Notes: generated from the sequence alone by a model not told the origin. DNA of 64,000 nt from Geotrypetes seraphini (GCF_902459505.1 NC_047088.1:101609704-101673703), one strand, 5' to 3'. Positions 21,521-34,216 are shown, counted from the stretch's first letter. A program made the numbers and translations.

Positions 21521-22936
21521 GTGAAATTACAAACTGGTAAGCCTGACCTCGGTGCAGGGCAAAATAGTGGAAACAATTATAAAAAATAAAATTGTGGAAC
21601 ATATAGATAAATATTATTTAATGAGACAGAATCAGCATGGGTTGAGCCAAGGGAGGTCTTGCCTCACCAATTTGCTTGATTTCTTTGAAGGTGTGAATGA
21701 ACATGTGGATAAAGGCAAGCTGGTTGATATAGTATATCTAGATTTCCAGAAGGCTTTTGCAAAGTTACTCATGAGAGGCTCCTGAGAAAATTAAAGAGCT
21801 ATGGAATAGGAGGCATTGTTCAATTGTGGATTAAGAACTGATTATCGGACAGAAAACAGAGGGTAGGGTTGAATGAAGGAGGGTAAATAGTTCTGTGCTA
21901 CAGGGATCTGTGATGGGACCAGTGTTATTTAACTTATTTAAAAATGATCTAGAAATTGAAACTACGAGTGAGGTGATTAAATTTGCAGATGACACCAAAC
22001 TGTTCAAAGTTGTTAAAACACATGTGGACTGTGAAAAACTGCATGAAATTGGAAGACTGTGCATCCAAATAGCAGATGAAATCCAATGTGGACAAATGCA
22101 AAGTGATGCACATTAGGAAAAATAATCCAAATGATAGTTATTGGATGCTAGGGCCTACCTTGGGGGTCAGTGCTCAAGAAAAGGATCTTGGTGTCATCGT
22201 AGACAATACCCTGAAGCCTTCCACCTAATGTGCAGCAGCAGCCAAGAAGACAAACAGGATGCTAGGAATTATTAGAAAAGGGATTGGTTAACAAGACTAA
22301 AAATATTATAATGCCTCTGTATCGCTCAATGGTGCGACCTCACCTTGAGTATTACATTCAGTTCTGGTCTACTTATCTCAAAAAAGATATAGCAGAACTA
22401 GAAAAAGTTCAAAGAAGAGTAACCAAGATGATAAAGGGGATGGAAATCATCTCGTATGAGGAAAGACTAAAAAGGTTAGGGTTCTTCAGCTTGGAAAAGA
22501 GATGGCTAAGGGGAGAAATGATTGAAGTCTACATAATTCTGAGTGATGTAGAATGGGTACAAGTAGATTGATTTTTTACTGCATTAAGATTTACAAAGAC
22601 TAGGGGACACATGATGAAATTACAGAGTAATACTTTTAAAACCAATAAGAGGAAATATTTTTTCACTATGAGAATAGTTAAGCTCTGGAATGCGTTGCTA
22701 GAGGATTTGGTAAGAGCAGTTAATCTAGCTGGTTTAAAAAAGATTTGGACAAATTCCTGGAGGAAAAGTTCATAGTCTACTATTGAGATAGACATGGGAC
22801 GATAGCATGGAATGCTGCTACTATTTGTTTTTTTTGCCAGGTACTTGTGACTTGGATTGGTCTCCATTAAGACGAGATACTGGGCTAGATGGACCATTGG
22901 TCTGACCCAGTAAGGCTATTTTTATGTTCTTATGAT
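21521..22936 (+). mobile_element. CR1 LINE, older subfamily, 3' part
   Basis: Decayed reverse transcriptase (VDIVYLDFQKAF near 21722; FADDTKLF near 21980) runs into the C-terminal region (RSMVRPHLEYYIQFWSTYLK near 22325) and a typical CR1 3' UTR ending TTATGTTCTTATGA at 22935. Several frameshifts and stops are present. The DIRS fossil resumes directly after it. Confidence 0.9.
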
Positions 22937-25145
22937 GTATGCCACCGCTGTGGCATTGACTGAGAAAACCCTGTCCATTTTGCCTTTTAGGGTGTTCTCT
23001 AATGACTGCAGCGTTAGATGAATGGTCCACAGCTCCAGTCTGTTGATAGATTATTTCCTCCGAGAAGGCAACCATCTGACCTGAATGGGATGACCCTCAC
23101 AATGACCCCCTCAGTCTTAAAGACTGGCATCTTTCGTCAGGGTCACCCAAGAGGATATGCGGAAAGGATACCAATTCCGGCTAGAGCCACCAACTCAAAC
23201 TTTCATGCATCTCCGCCATCTAAGCCAGTGGCATCTGGAGAGAATCCTTTTTTGGAGATGAACAGGACAATAGCATCCTGATAAGGTTTCACCCAAGGAA
23301 GAATTGCTATAGTCACCACTATCGATACCAGCACCTATAGATAGCACCAAGCTGTAGGAGCTTGCTTTGCCATTATCTCCAAAATCTGGTATCTTAAGAA
23401 AAACATGGCCTTCTACTGTGTGGAAATGGATTCCCAAGTACACTAGGGATTGTGTTGGCGTCAAGTGGCTCATCTGAGAATTGATGATCCACCTAGGTCC
23501 TGTAAGCAGTTAGGCAACTGATGCCACTGCTTTCTCAGTCGGCCTTAGATGAAGCTCTGATCAGCCAATCACCCCAGTATGGATGCAGCTGGATACCTGC
23601 CTTGCACAGGTATCTAGCTGCAACTGCTATTACCTTGGTAAAGGTACGAGGTGCTGTTGCCAGGCTGAATGGAAGCACCGAGAATTGAAAATATCTCTCC
23701 AGCACATGAAATTTTAGTAACTTCCTGTGAGATGGAAATATGGGAATATGCAAGTAATCATCTGTCAAATCCAGGGAGACTAGAAATTTCCATGGTGCCA
23801 TTGAAGCTGTGACCGAACACACGATTTCCACCTGGAATCAGAACACTTTCAGTGCTGCATTGACTGGGCTCAAATCAAAGATTGGCCTCCTGTCATCTGA
23901 GCCTTTCTTGGGCAAGATAAGGTATATAGAGTGTCTGCCTAAGCCCGATCCCTCAATCGGTATGGGTTCTACAGCTTGCATATCCATGAGTCGTTTCATC
24001 ATCACTCGAACCTTGGCTGCTTTGTCTAGCAGTTGGGCTGGAGAGTCTACAAATAAGTCCAGTAGAGGATGAAAGAATTTGAGTTTGTAGTTCGGGCCAA
24101 TCCTCATCTAGGCCTCCCAATGAACCAACAATCTCCCTCCTATTTGTGGCTGATGTCAATGAGACTTCCTGAAGGCTGCTGATGGGCAGAAATCTGAGGT
24201 TTGAGCTCACTTGGAGCCTCAAAAACCCTGTCAATAGCCATGAAACAATCTTTGAGCATAGGACCTCGCTGAAAACTGACAAAAAAACTCCATGACCCAT
24301 CCCCACAGTGTATTGAATTGCCACACTAGTCATAAGATAATTCAGCCCTTTGACAAGGAGCATTTGTTCTTTAGAAAGGTAGCCAGCACATCTTAATTTT
24401 GGAAGCAAAATCTTCCTCCCATTGCCTAATCCAGAGGATTTTATGGGTGAAGACCTTGCTCATGACCCTGAACACATCATATTGAGCATTTGCTACATAA
24501 TCCACTCCCAAATTTAGCAACTGGGGGTAAGCATCCTCCTCCTCTGATGGAGCCTGATGCAATTAGTATGGCAGGTGTGTGTAATAAAGGAAGCTGTTGC
24601 AGCCTTCTACAGCCTCAAGAACAAGGCCTCACACTGTCTGAATACTAAAGCCACCCTACGGACTACCGCATCTTTCAAAATCACTTCACTTTCACTAGGC
24701 AGAGAAGTTTGTTTGGTAATCTATGCTACCAGCGAATCCACTTTAGGCTGTATAAATAGTTGTTAGAAATCAAGAGCCAGAGGACACAATTTAGTCTTGG
24801 GGGTAATGGTGGACAAGACAATGAGACCGACGGCACAGTGCGCAGTGGCCGCTAAGAGAGCGAATAGAATGCTAGGTATAATCAAGAGGGGTATTACAAC
24901 CAGAATGAAAGAAGTTATCCTGCCGTTTTATTGAGCGATGGTGCGTCTGCATCTGGAGTACTGCATCCAATATTGGTCGCCGTACCTTAAGAAGGATATG
25001 GCGATACTCGAGAGGGTTCAGAGGAGAGCGACACATTTGATAAAAGGTATGGAAAACTTTCATACACTGAGAGATTGGAGAAACTGGGGCTCTTTTCCCT
25101 GAAGAAGAGAAGACTTAGAGGAGATATGATAGAGACCTACAAAAT

Positions 25146-27300
25146 CAGGGCTGCCTAAGTCCGGTCCTCGAGATCTACTGATAGACCAGGTTTTCAGGAT
25201 ATCCACAATGAATAGGAGGTAGGGCCGTTGGACGATGGGGACAGGAAGGGAGTGATTAAGGAGGATAAAGAGGTAGCTGAGAGGTTGAACACGTTCTTCT
25301 CGTCGGTTTTCACGAGCGAAGACACATCTAATATACCGGACTCAGAGGAGCTCATGAGTGGGGAACAGGCTGAAAAATTAGAGCACATAGAGGTAAGTAG
25401 GGAGGATGTCCTCCAACAGATAGACAGGTTAAAATGCGGCAAATCACCGGGCCCGGACGGGATCCACCCAAGGGTTCTGAAGGAACTAAGACAGGAAATA
25501 GCGGGCACAATCCAACATGTTTGCAACCTATCCTTGAAAACTGGTGAGGTGCCAGAGGACTGGAAATTGGCAAATGTCACACCCATCTTCAAGAAGGGAT
25601 CGAGGGGTGACCCCGGGAACTACAGGCCGGTGAGCCTGACTTCAATTATAGGGAAGATGGTGGAAGCTATGATCAAGAACAGCATTTGCGAGCACATCGA
25701 GAGGAATGGCCTACTGAGAACAAGCCAGCACAGATTCTGTAAGGGAAGGTCGTGCCTAACGAACCTTCTGTACTTCTTTGAGGGAATAAGCAGTCGGGTG
25801 GACAATGGGGAGCCCATAGACATCATTTACCTCGACTTTCAAAAGGCTTTCAACAAGGTGCCACATGAAAGGCTACTTAAGAAGCTGTGGAACCACGGGG
25901 TGGGAGGGGATGTGCACAGATGGATCAAGCACTGGCTGTCGGGTAGACTGCAGAGGGTTGGAGTAAAGGGTCAATATTCTGACTGGTGGGGAGTCACGAG
26001 CGGTGTGCCACAGGGATCGGTGCTGGGGCCTTTACTCTTTAACATATTCATCAATGACCTGGAAAAGGAGGCAAAGTGTGAGGTTATAAAATTTGCAGAC
26101 GATACCAAACTGTGCGGCAGAGTTAGGACCAGGGAGGAGTGTGAGGACCTACAAAGGGACCTGGACAAGCTGGAAGACTGGGCAAACAAATGGCAAATGC
26201 GCTTCAACGTGGACAAATGCAAGGTCATGCATATAGGGAAAAAGAACCCGTTGTTCAGCTATAAATTAGGGGGGTATTGTTGGGAGACAGCAGACTCGAG
26301 AGAGACTTGGGTGTGCTGGTGGATGCATCACTGAAGCCATCTGCACAGTGCGCAGCAGCCTCGAAAAAAGCCAACAGGATGCTGGGCATCATAAAGAAGG
26401 GCATAGCAACCAGAACACGGGAAATCATCATGCCATTGTATCGAGCGATGGTGCGTCCACATCTGGAATACTGCGTTCAGTATTGGTCGCCGCACCTCAA
26501 GAAGGACATGGCGGTACTTGAGAGAGTCCAAAGGAGAGCAACGAAAATGGTAAGAGGGCTGGAACACTGCTCATACACCGAGAGGCTGGATAGGCTGGGG
26601 CTCTTCTCTCTGGAGAAAAGGAGGCTCAGGGGAGATATGATAGAGACCTTCAAGATCATGAGGGGCATAGAGAGGGTGGAAAGGGACAGATTCTTCAGAC
26701 TGAAGGGGACAGCAAATACGAGGGGGCATTCTGAGAAACTGAAGGGAGACAGGTTCAAAACAAATGCAAGGAAGTTTTTTTTCACCCAAAGGGTCGTGGA
26801 CACTTGGAATGCGCTACCGGAGGAAGTTATCAGGCAGAGTACGGTACAAGGATTCAAACAGGGATTGGATGGATTCCTGAGGGATAAAGGGATCGTGGGA
26901 TACTGAGGGAGGAGCTGGGATGTAACACAAGTATAGGAAGTTAACCAGGTAATGAGTATAAACCAACCTGGTCGTGCGTGTGCAAGACTGGAGGGCTAGG
27001 ACTTCGATAGGAAGGCAGGACTTAAATGAGAAACCAAGGTGGCAAGGGAGCCCCTTCTGATGATTCAGATAAGTCTTGACCTGTTTTTGGGCCACCGCGG
27101 GAGCGGACTGCTGGGCAGGATGGACCTGTGGTCTGACCCGGCAGAGGCACTGCTTATGTTCTTATGTTCTTAATATGCATGAGAGAGAGATGCATACCAA
27201 GAAGGTAGTGCAGGCAAATCTCTCTCATGCATATTCATTGTGGATATCCTGAAAACCTGGCCTGCCAGTAGATCTCGAGGACCGGACTTGGGCAGCCCTG
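25146..27300. mobile_element. hAT MITE (CAGGGCTGCC end), split by CR1
   Basis: Left part 25146-25214 and right part 27172-27300 form a palindromic element like the intact copy at 30888-31081. The flanks tacaaaat (25138-25145) and tacaagat (27301-27308) are an 8-bp duplication with one mismatch. A 1.96-kb CR1 occupies its centre. Confidence 0.92.
25215..27171 (+). mobile_element. CR1 LINE, youngest-looking copy in the window
   Basis: Frame 25228-26334 (368 residues) carries the complete reverse transcriptase: SPGPDGIHPRVLKELR, VTPIFKKGSRGDPGNYRP, LDFQKAFNKVPHERLLKK, SGVPQGSVLGPLLFNIFIN and FADDTK with the catalytic block at about residue 289. After one frameshift near 26270 the second frame (26277-26906) gives the C-terminal region to its natural end. 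The 3' UTR ends in TTCTTATGTTCTTA. The endonuclease is missing through 5' truncation. 'aata' occurs at both junctions with the MITE. Confidence 0.94.
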
Positions 27301-29283
27301 TACAAGATCATGAAGGGCATAGAGAAAGTGGAGAGGGACAGATTCTTCAAACTTTCGAAAACTACAAGAACAAGAGGGCATTCGGAAAAGTTGAAAGGGG
27401 ACAGATTCAAAACAAATGCTAGGAAATTTTTCTTCACCCAACGGGTGGTGGACACCTGGAATGCGCTTCCAGAGGGCGTGATAGGAAAGAGTACGGTATT
27501 GGGATTCAAGAAGGGATTGGACAATTTTCTGAAGGAAAAGGGGATAGAGGGGTATAGATAGAGGATTACTACACAGGTCCTGGACCTGTTGGGCCGCTGC
27601 CTGAGCAGACTGCTGGGCACGATGGACCTCTGGTCTGACCCAGCAGAGGCACTGCTTATGTTCTTAGTCATAGTCCTGCCAAGAATTCTCCAGAGCCTCC
27701 AATGCTCCGTTTAAATGTCAGGATATGCAGGAAAACAAATTGGATTGACAGAACAAGTTGGATTGACAGAACACTGAGCAACAGAGATCTGTGGGTGTTC
27801 AAGCTTCAATACCTGCAAGGATTTTGTGATGACCTCCAGCAAAACTGTTGGCTTAGAATGGTGGTACACCACCGGGTCTTCACATTGGTCCAGTACTAGC
27901 CCTAGCCTGAGTCCCTGAATATTCCAAAACTGAAGATTTATTTTGTGGGAGTAAAAGCATTGAATGTGATCCTCAGTCATCCCAGTCTTTCTCCGACTGT
28001 AGCTCCAGTTTCAATAGTAGAACCTTCCGAGGTGGCACTGAGCTCTGTGAGGGCAAGCCCCCATGTGCAGTAGCTGGCATGATCCCAGAGGGTGCAGCTA
28101 TACTCCGATAAGTCATATAGGCTTCAAATATAATACGACCAAAATCAGGGGTAAAGCTCTGAACAGGATGCCCAAAAACATCTGTAGGGACTCTCCTTGT
28201 CTCCTCGTGGGCTCAGAGGTGTCAACACATCTGCATTGTGTTGAAGATGTTGAGTCGCTATTCATGTCTCTAGGAGGAATTTTTGATCCTCAAATGATCC
28301 ATCTGTGACTACATCAACCTAGAGGGACCAGAGGGGGCTAAACCTAGTGCTCCTGCCCCTTCACATGCCCTGCATCATGTGGAACAGATATGCTCCTCAT
28401 CCAGCCATCCAGCGCAAATCTGGCATGAATCAGGGGTAAAACAGCCTGAGGTGTCCTTCTCTTTTAACCCAAATCAAGGTATTTTTGAGGCAGATAGAGT
28501 TTTTTTAAAAACATGAAATCCAAAATGGCCATCTCGGCAGTGTTTTGGCACAAAAAAGGCCTGGGGGAGCTGAATAAAAGATCAAAAAAACCCAGGAAAG
28601 GGTTTTTTTTGGAGATGGGGGACCCTATACTAAGCCTATGAAACCACCAAAACTGCTATTTAAAACCTCCCCCCCCCCCCAATTTCTCCTATAGACTTCA
28701 ATAGACTGTACTATACTCACAGTTATTATGGTGCTGTGTCTACTTCAGATGAAACAGCAGCTGGAATATGGAGAAGAATCCTGCCTCAGACAAACATGTA
28801 AACATAATCCTAATGCTTGTGTCTTTGTTCTGCCAGTTAGAGCCTGAGAATCCAGATCTCTACAGCTCCACATGCATCTTTGGGAGGGGGGAATGCAGAT
28901 GGCACCCAATAGTGTCCTCAGGAGTGACATGGGGCCCCACAGCCTGTGCTCAAGCTCCAGTAACAACCAGGAGTGAGCCTTGCTACCAAGGGAATGGTAC
29001 TTGAGCAACCAAAATTATTAAGGCAGGCTGGCCAGGTAGATACCCTGTAGAAGGGTTGCCAGCTACAGACTTCTGATCCAGAGATTCTTGGTCTTCTCCG
29101 AGGCAGAGCTGCACCAGTAACACTGGGAACATCTGAAGCATCCAGAAGCCTCAAAATCTGAATAAGAACCCAAAAATGATAAACCAGAATCAGAGCAGAT
29201 CAAAACGACACCTTCCAATTCGCGGCTACAGCATAGGAGGCGGAGCCAAGAGAGACAAAAATGTAGCTGATTCCTTCTAAACA

Positions 29284-29336
29284 ACTAGAGGTGAATAACC
29301 CACTGGTTCAAGACTTATAAGCCTTTTGCACTAGAA
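29284..29336. repeat. DIRS 5' inverted terminal repeat
   Basis: Inverted partner of 19322-19376, with the shared block 'gaataacccactggttcaag'. Confidence 0.85.
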
Positions 29337-29340
29337 ACAT

Positions 29341-30090
29341 GTTACATGTGTGTCACAGAAATGGCAACACAAAACCATAGAAATGACACAAATACTGGAA
29401 ATGGGCAAATAGAGTGAAGCATGTGTAATCTTCCTATATAGTAATTAAGTAATGTGGTGCTTTATCTTTGTAGTATAACAGAATAGGAACTTAAAACATT
29501 ATTGCTGATAGTTTGAAAAGCACTCCTCTCAGTAGCTGTTCAGCTATGCAAAGAAAGTAGGTTTACTCATGGACACCTGATGCAAGCGATAGTGCCGAAA
29601 TACAGCCCACATCGATTCTGCATGCATTTAACCATTTGTATAATTTATCACTATAAAGGACAGTTTTTGCATTGGGTCACCTTCCTTTATTCCTTTGGTC
29701 ATTCCCGCTATGTTTTGTTTTGTCATTTTTGTGACATTGGGGATTTTTAAGGGTTTCTATTCGTGGACATATGTACTGCAGAACAGTAAATGTGGCTAGT
29801 TAGATGTATATGGCAATAGCCTGTAACTTTAAAAAGTGACTTGTATGACGGAACTCACAACGTCAACTGGTGATACATATATGACAGGAGACGATAACTT
29901 TACCATGAACCATTTTTTTCTCAGTAGAAGACACTATTTAAGCTGCTTCTGTTGCATAGGATTTCTGACCTGTTCTGGAGTGCAATGGACTGTAGTGATC
30001 CCTGTTATTCTGTCAGCTTTTATTTACTCTGTGAATACAAAGATTTTTACTGAGAAACTTTCCAAAGAATAGTTTCAGCCAAGTACTACT
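29341..30090. other. No gene recognised; a 'gccgaaatac' repeat-like phrase at about 29590
   Basis: 'tgatgcaagcgatagtgccg' followed by 'aaatacagcccacatcg' resembles a phrase seen in other interspersed repeats. A 78-codon frame (29836-30072) has no family signature and I do not call it. Confidence 0.35.
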
Positions 30091-30094
30091 ACGC

Positions 30095-30640
30095 TGAAAG
30101 GCGTATACAGTGCTGTACATTTTGACATTTATAGATGGTCCCTGCTTGGAAGAGCTTACAATTTAACCTGGACAGACAAGACATGACATAGAGGGTAGGG
30201 GGATGCAGAACCCAAGATGAGAGTCGTAAGCACTCTCAAAGAGGTGAGCTTTTAAACGGGCCTTGAACACTGCCAGAGATGGAGCCCACAGTAGGGATAT
30301 GGACAGCTTGTTCCTAGCATATGGTACAGCAAGGCAGAAGGGACAGAGTCTAGAGTTGGCAGTTGAAGAGAAGGGCACAGATAGGAGAGACTTACCAGCT
30401 GAGTGGAGCTCAGAGGGAGGGGGGGGGACATAGGGATGGAGATAAGTGAAGAGAGAAAGTGAGGGGCAGCTGAGTGAATGCATTTGTAGGTCAGTAAGAG
30501 GAGTTTGATTTGTATTCGGAAATGGATGGGAAGCCAATGAAGTGACTTTAGTAGAGGAGTAATGTGAGTAAAGCGGCTCTCCCGGAATATGAGTCCCAGT
30601 GATTTGTCACTCAGGACCCCCAAACCTGCTGCCTAGCTAG
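30095..30640 (-). mobile_element. L2-like LINE C-terminal coding part and 3' end
   Basis: On the minus strand the sequence encodes HITPLLKSLHWLPIHFRIQI and KLLLLTYKCIHSAAPHFLSS, the conserved post-polymerase block of L2/Rex-type LINEs, then SLAVFKARLKAHLFESAYDS and a 3' UTR. The two parts lie in neighbouring frames, so at least one frameshift is present. Confidence 0.85.
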
Positions 30641-30887
30641 GGCACTGAGCTTAGCTTTGTAGCTGTGGCAGTTGTTCTTCCAAAGATAACTAAACCAAAG
30701 CAACATTATCCATTTAAAAGCAATGGAACTGCTAGTGCAAATAACCAATTTGTTTAAAGCATTAGAAACATGACTATAATTTAATATGACCTGAAAGGGT
30801 TTCTAGTGTTCACAAATAAAGAATAATTTCTAAGGAGATATGGCCATCCTGTGGATCTGCAGGGCATTTGCTTCCCATGTATTAGAC

Positions 30888-31081
30888 CAGGGCTGCCCAA
30901 GTCCGGTCCTCAAGATCTACTAGCAGGCCAGGTTTTCGGGATATCCACAATGAACATGCATGAGAGAGATTTGCATACCAAAAAGGTTGTGCAGGCAAAT
31001 CTCTCTCATGCATATTCATTGTGGATATCCAGAAAACCTGGCCTGCCAGTAGATCTCGAGGACCGGACTTGGGCAGCCCTG
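30888..31081. mobile_element. hAT MITE, intact palindrome (CAGGGCTGCCCAAGTCC end)
   Basis: A 194-bp near-perfect palindrome starting CAGGGCTGCCCAAGTCCGG, with its complement at the right end. Perfect 8-bp target duplication tattagac at 30880-30887 and 31082-31089. The two arms translate to nearly the same short peptide in opposite orientation, as expected for a palindrome. Confidence 0.95.
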
Positions 31082-31189
31082 TATTAGACAAATCCTTCCC
31101 CCCTGGAGATTACCATTTAAAAATCTAAGAAATGTGAATTCATGAAGGGGGTTTAGTTAGCATGTGCTAACTATTAGTATAATAAGCTC

Positions 31190-31533
31190 TGAAAAGTTCT
31201 AGCTGCTATCTGTGCCCTTCTCTTCCTCTGCCTACTCCATACTCCATCCCTTCTACCTTGCTGCGCCATTGAACAAGCTGCCTGAATCCCTACGGTGGGC
31301 TCCATCTCTGGCACTGTTCAAGGCCCAGTTAAAAGCCCACCTCTTCAAGACTGCTTTCAACTCCTAACTCCTCTCACCTTGGGTTCTGCATCCTTAACCC
31401 TGTATGTCATGTCTGTCTGTTGAAGTTAGATTGTAAGCTCTTCTGAGCAGGGAACATCTGTTAAATGTCAAAATGTACAGTGTTGTCCTTGCCTTTCAGA
31501 ACTATATAAGTGATAAATAGTAGTAGTAGTAGT
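31190..31533 (+). mobile_element. L2-like LINE 3' end with (TAG)n tail
   Basis: Encodes a KLPESLRWAPSLALFKAQLK-like C-terminus, then the 3' UTR phrase 'agattgtaagctcttctgag' and ends in (TAG)n at about 31519-31533. 5' truncated. Confidence 0.85.
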
Positions 31534-31603
31534 GTAGAGACCACTAAGGAATGGGGGAGGGGCAGGGAAGACTTGCTATTAGTTCATTTAGCACCCACTA
31601 GTG

Positions 31604-31777
31604 CAGGGGTCTCAAATGTCCCTCCTTGAGGGCTGCAATCCAGTCGGGTTTTCAGGATTTCCCCAATGAATATGCATGAGATCTATGTGCATGCGCTGCT
31701 TTCAATGCATATTCATTGGGGAAATCCTGAAAACCCGACTGGATTGGGGCCCTCAAGGAGGAACTTTGAGATCCCTG
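31604..31777. mobile_element. hAT MITE, palindromic (CAGGGGTCTCAAA end)
   Basis: A 174-bp palindrome with CAGGGGTCTCAAATG on the left and a near-complement ending GAGATCCCTG on the right. Flanks cactagtg and cattagtg make an 8-bp duplication (7 of 8). Shares the core 'ttttcagga-tccc-aatgaa' with the other hAT MITEs here. Confidence 0.92.
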
Positions 31778-31908
31778 CATTAGTGGGTCTGCTTCTGAAC
31801 AATATTGACCTACTGCCCTACCCTGGTGTTCAGCAGTACGCTACCATCTGATCTATTATTAACTCATTGGCCCAGCTTGGTGTCAGAAGCACTTTAGCCT
31901 CTAAGCCA

Positions 31909-31976
31909 GACACACACATAAACACACACACACACTCTCTCTCTCACACACACACACACACACATGTGCATGCATG
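31909..31976. repeat. (CA)n/(CT)n microsatellite
   Basis: Runs of CA, then CT, then CA again. Confidence 0.95.
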
Positions 31977-31979
31977 AAC

Positions 31980-34216
31980 AACTTGTTCGAGAGAAACAAA
32001 GTGGATAGATGAAAACCTAAAAAGAGCAATATCCAAATATTTATCTTATCATATAGAAAGAGATACGTAAATTCAATTTCAGACGCTCACAAGTTTTTTC
32101 ATTGTTTTTTTTTTTCTTTGCAGACGAGCAGCACAAAACGGAAAATAAATATTCACACACCAAAGACTTGAATACCAACCATGTTTTGATTTTTCATTTT
32201 TTTTTAACATGCAAGCATTTTTCAATCTGAGACACTTTGCATTTAGTAACAATTCAAGTTAAGTGAGTTAATTAAGTCTAAACCTTAGGAGGAAGTGAAT
32301 GACACACACAAAAATATTGGTAACAAAGAATTCAATTTAACAAAGATGAGAGAAAGGAAGAAAACAATATCTCAGAGGAACAATCATGGCTTTCTTTCTG
32401 TTTCCTATTTCCCCTGCTTGTGATTTAAAAGATTTATATCTCCTTTCCAGTCAGTAGATGTCTCAACATGAATCTTTAAAAATTGCAATTTTGTATCACT
32501 TCTTTAAAACTTAGGCACACACTGAGAATTTAAATGAGATATATTTAGCAGGTCATGAATTAAAGAAGTTATTTTCATATACCTGCATAGTTACAAATCT
32601 CCAAGAATGTTTTACCCATAGACTTTAGAGTAATTTTCAAAGTAAACCCACCCACTTTTATTTTTAATCATTGCCTAAGCATTTTGCAGCTGCACACATT
32701 TCCACCATTTATGTGGGTGCCCTTTCTTGAATAAAACAGCATGATTTTTGAAAATAGGAAAGTATATGTGTTATTGCAGTCCCCACCCTAATCCCCCACA
32801 CAAAATAAATATAGGTGAAAATATGCGCATTGTGGCAGTACATCTGTATTTTTACCACATACAAGATGGGTAATTTTCAAATAACCAAGTTTACATTGAA
32901 AACACACTCTTTTTACCCATAGAAATTTATTTGAAAGACACTTGCATTCTATGCAGTGACCTCCAAGTGATGATATTACCCCCTCCTACCCCCCCCCCCC
33001 GAGTAAAGAGTCTATATTTTAAACATCTATATTTTTAATTTAAGAAATAATAAAATCCAAGTAAAGCACAAGGCCGTTCCTTCATCCCCTCTCCTCTAAT
33101 CAAAAAAATACAGAGCTGGGAGAAACTATTTTGCAACAGTGGTTAAGTGTTTACCAGTAGAAAACAAACATGATAGACTGGGAAGGAGGACAGACTAGTC
33201 TAACCTAGAAAAGACGGGAAGAGAGATAAGAACAATCCCATAATGCTTTGCCCCATGATATAATTACTGCCTATGTCCTGGTGAATGCTGAGAACATGGT
33301 GCAGGGCATTGTGGGATTATCCATGCCATCAATAAATTTGCTTCTTCCAAGATGGAGTGGGAGGAAATCAAGGACTGGCTACAGTTGGACCTTATTGCGA
33401 GGAGATGTAATAGGGAAGAGAGGCAAAGGAAGAAAAAAACAGAAGAAAGTAACACGAAGTCTAAATGAAATGTTGAATTATTTGAAGATATTTCCCCTCT
33501 CTCTGTAAGGTTTAGTGATTATTAGCTGACTTAACTGTGCACATTAGGACTAACACAGAGAAAAGTTTAAACATCAAAAACAGGAAGGAGAAAAAAGAAA
33601 AAGAAATCCCAAAAAACTACATTCACCTGGCGAAGAAAAGAAGAATTATAAGAATATTCATACTGCAGAAGATCTTAAAAGCCACTGAATGGGGAAAATT
33701 GCAGTAACAATTTTTGAAAACAACATTCAAGGATTGACACAGAAAATGGGGTGGAAAACTAAACTGACGAGACAAGGAGGAGCTGGAAAATGTAAACAGT
33801 GTTTTCTCTTGACATTTTTTCTGCTTTTGAATATGGCATCATGTTTTCAGAATGCAGCACCAAAAATAATTTTTTTAAAATGCATAAAATTATAAATGCT
33901 GAAAATATTATAACATTCTTCCCATGGGTGGATTGATCTTCCCATGCCTTTTTATGATTTATGAGTATGGTAACAATATTTGCAAAATACCCACTAATAG
34001 CTGCAGGTGGAGATTAATAAAATGGCAGGAAGTGAAGTCATGAGTGGAGTAAGCAGGAACTTGTTCTGAGACTGTATTTTTCTTTAAACTTTGTTACTTT
34101 CAAGGGTTAGGGCAGTAACCATCTGGGAAGCATGATAAAGAATGTACAATTGTGCGTATCCAATATTACAGTGAAAAGTCCCATGCATAAATGTATATGT
34201 TAATGCTAATGGTCCA
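31980..34216. other. AT-rich DNA without recognised genes; small inverted repeat at 33234-33320
   Basis: About 2.2 kb that looks single-copy. The one structure seen is an inverted pair: 'aatcccataatgctttg' at 33234 and the near-complement of 'aatcccacaatgccctgc' ending at 33319. No exon-like pattern was found on either strand. Confidence 0.4.

Larger units (their letters stand above)
24785..27666 (+). mobile_element. CR1 LINE 3' part, split by a hAT MITE
   Basis: The left piece (24785-25145) encodes the post-polymerase region (TAQCAVAAKRANRMLGIIKR-like, then [20 protein letters not shown]). The right piece (27301-27666) continues exactly where the left stops and ends with FFTQRVVDTWNALPEGV and a CR1 3' UTR. 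A hAT MITE with an 8-bp duplication separates them. It inserted into the DIRS fossil. Confidence 0.9.
19289..29336 (-). mobile_element. DIRS-type retroelement fossil with inverted terminal repeats and internal complementary region
   Basis: Minus-strand order: 5' terminal repeat (about 29284-29336), gag-like region, DIRS reverse transcriptase (about 24107-23530), thumb and RNase H (about 23470-22940), tyrosine recombinase (about 20280-19990, with an AHST...SW...EIC signature) and 3' terminal repeat (about 19289-19376). The terminal repeats are inverted copies sharing 'cttgaaccagtgggttattc'. An internal complementary region lies at about 19777-19862. These parts and their order are diagnostic for DIRS elements. 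CR1 insertions take up about half of the span; without them it is near the usual DIRS size. It is broken in many places and looks old. Confidence 0.88.

Noticed and set aside
29836-30072. Small membrane-protein-like frame of 78 codons
   Set aside because: Hydrophobic stretch but no family signature, no splice context and no supporting neighbours.
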